64,000 nucleotides of DNA from Pogonophryne albipinna (Eukaryota; Chordata; Actinopteri; Perciformes; Artedidraconidae), in NCBI GenBank assembly GCA_028583405.1, contig CM053246.1, positions 23,098,412 through 23,162,411 on the forward strand, read 5' to 3'. The notes under the pieces are model-generated. The model had not been told where the DNA came from and did no database searches. It saw nothing but the letters and a program-made list of their open reading frames with translations. Positions 63,501 through 64,000 of the stretch are shown here, in pieces. A program made the translations under genes and the position numbers. Positions within the stretch are counted from its first letter, which is position 1. The number at the start of each line of letters is the position of its first letter.

Positions 63501-64000
63501 GTAGCAGGTGATGCTCTTATCTCCTTGGTCAGACATGTTTTATTATGGTAATAACATGGGTGCCTACCTATAAGGTATATTTGTTTGTGTTTGCCACTTG
63601 ACCGTAAAGGAAAACTGTGTTATATGAATGCCCATTTCCCATACATTTTGCCATTGTGACTATGGGGTCATGCTCACGTTGGAATCACCACCTTTGTCGT
63701 AGAGATTCTGGTAAAAAGGTATAAAACAATATAAGAGCTAGCTATCAAGTATCCAAGAGCATTCCAAATAAACAGGAGTTTTACATGACTTGCTTCAAAC
63801 TGTTGAGTCAGACTGTGAGAGACAGTAAATGCCAGCCCCCATTTTGAACAGGGCCCTGCTGCCAGCCGGCTGCGCCCGCCTCGGTTTAGCGCACTCGGAA
63901 GCCTTTTAAGATCCCTTTGTGTGCTCAAACCAGAGATGTTGAGAGGGCATCAGCGTCAAATGTGTACAATACAAAAGCACGTAAGGACAAAGTACTGTAA

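Larger units (their letters stand above)
41367..64000 (+). other. rabgap1l: rabgap1l intron 13 (incomplete), host of gpr52
   Basis: No further rabgap1l exon is recognisable up to the end of the window. From 41.4 to 52 kb it carries retrotransposon tails, a minisatellite and two inverted-repeat elements. From 52 to 64 kb it is nearly free of repeats and holds gpr52. The stretch 60541-64000 after the gpr52 3' end shows nothing I can name. Confidence 0.75.

Overview
The window looks like nuclear DNA of a ray-finned (teleost) fish. Protein-coding exons are short, separated by GT-AG introns, and recognisable as vertebrate genes. Between them lie microsatellites and repeat types typical of fish genomes: TTAA-flanked miniature transposons, a hAT-type miniature element, and 5'-truncated non-LTR retrotransposon tails. 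No prokaryotic features, CRISPR arrays or plasmid functions are present.

Three protein-coding genes are supported, all on the + strand. (1) fam163a (coding 11377-12489, two coding exons, 163 aa) is a small single-pass membrane protein. Everything upstream of it (1-11354) is non-coding as far as I can see. (2) rabgap1l has a promoter and non-coding first exon near 15000-15156 and twelve coding exons between 20885 and 41366. These encode the first 548 residues: N-terminal region, PTB/PID domain, the following conserved domain, acidic linker and the start of the TBC RabGAP domain. The gene continues past the window end. (3) gpr52 (55155-56273) is an intact single-exon class A GPCR of 372 aa. It is nested, in the same orientation, inside the intron of rabgap1l that follows the first TBC exon, an arrangement also known in mammals.

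Layout: 1-11.35 kb, repeat-poor non-coding DNA upstream of fam163a, with a (TGTC)n microsatellite at 10.5 kb; 11.35-14.1 kb, fam163a and its probable 3' UTR; 15.0-41.4 kb, rabgap1l exons, with introns carrying several transposon insertions (17.06, 19.6-20.4, 22.1-22.7, 23.6-25.0, 35.7-36.1 and 37.3-38.1 kb); 41.4-64 kb, one intron of more than 22.6 kb with retrotransposon fragments, a minisatellite and two inverted-repeat elements (to about 52 kb), then a nearly repeat-free 12 kb block holding gpr52 and its likely long 3' UTR.

I saw no novel gene system. The observations most worth checking are: the nearly perfect ~260-bp-arm fold-back element carrying a CRE and a CCAAT box in each arm, 160 bp from a rabgap1l exon; a transposon tail forming the 3' splice-site region of rabgap1l exon 11, together with a tandem NAGNAG acceptor; an out-of-frame upstream ORF that overlaps the fam163a start codon; a 106-bp retrotransposon insertion with a perfect 21-bp target duplication; and long G homopolymers, one in the gpr52 leader. 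Family assignments rest on recalled protein similarity and motif reading; no database search was run.
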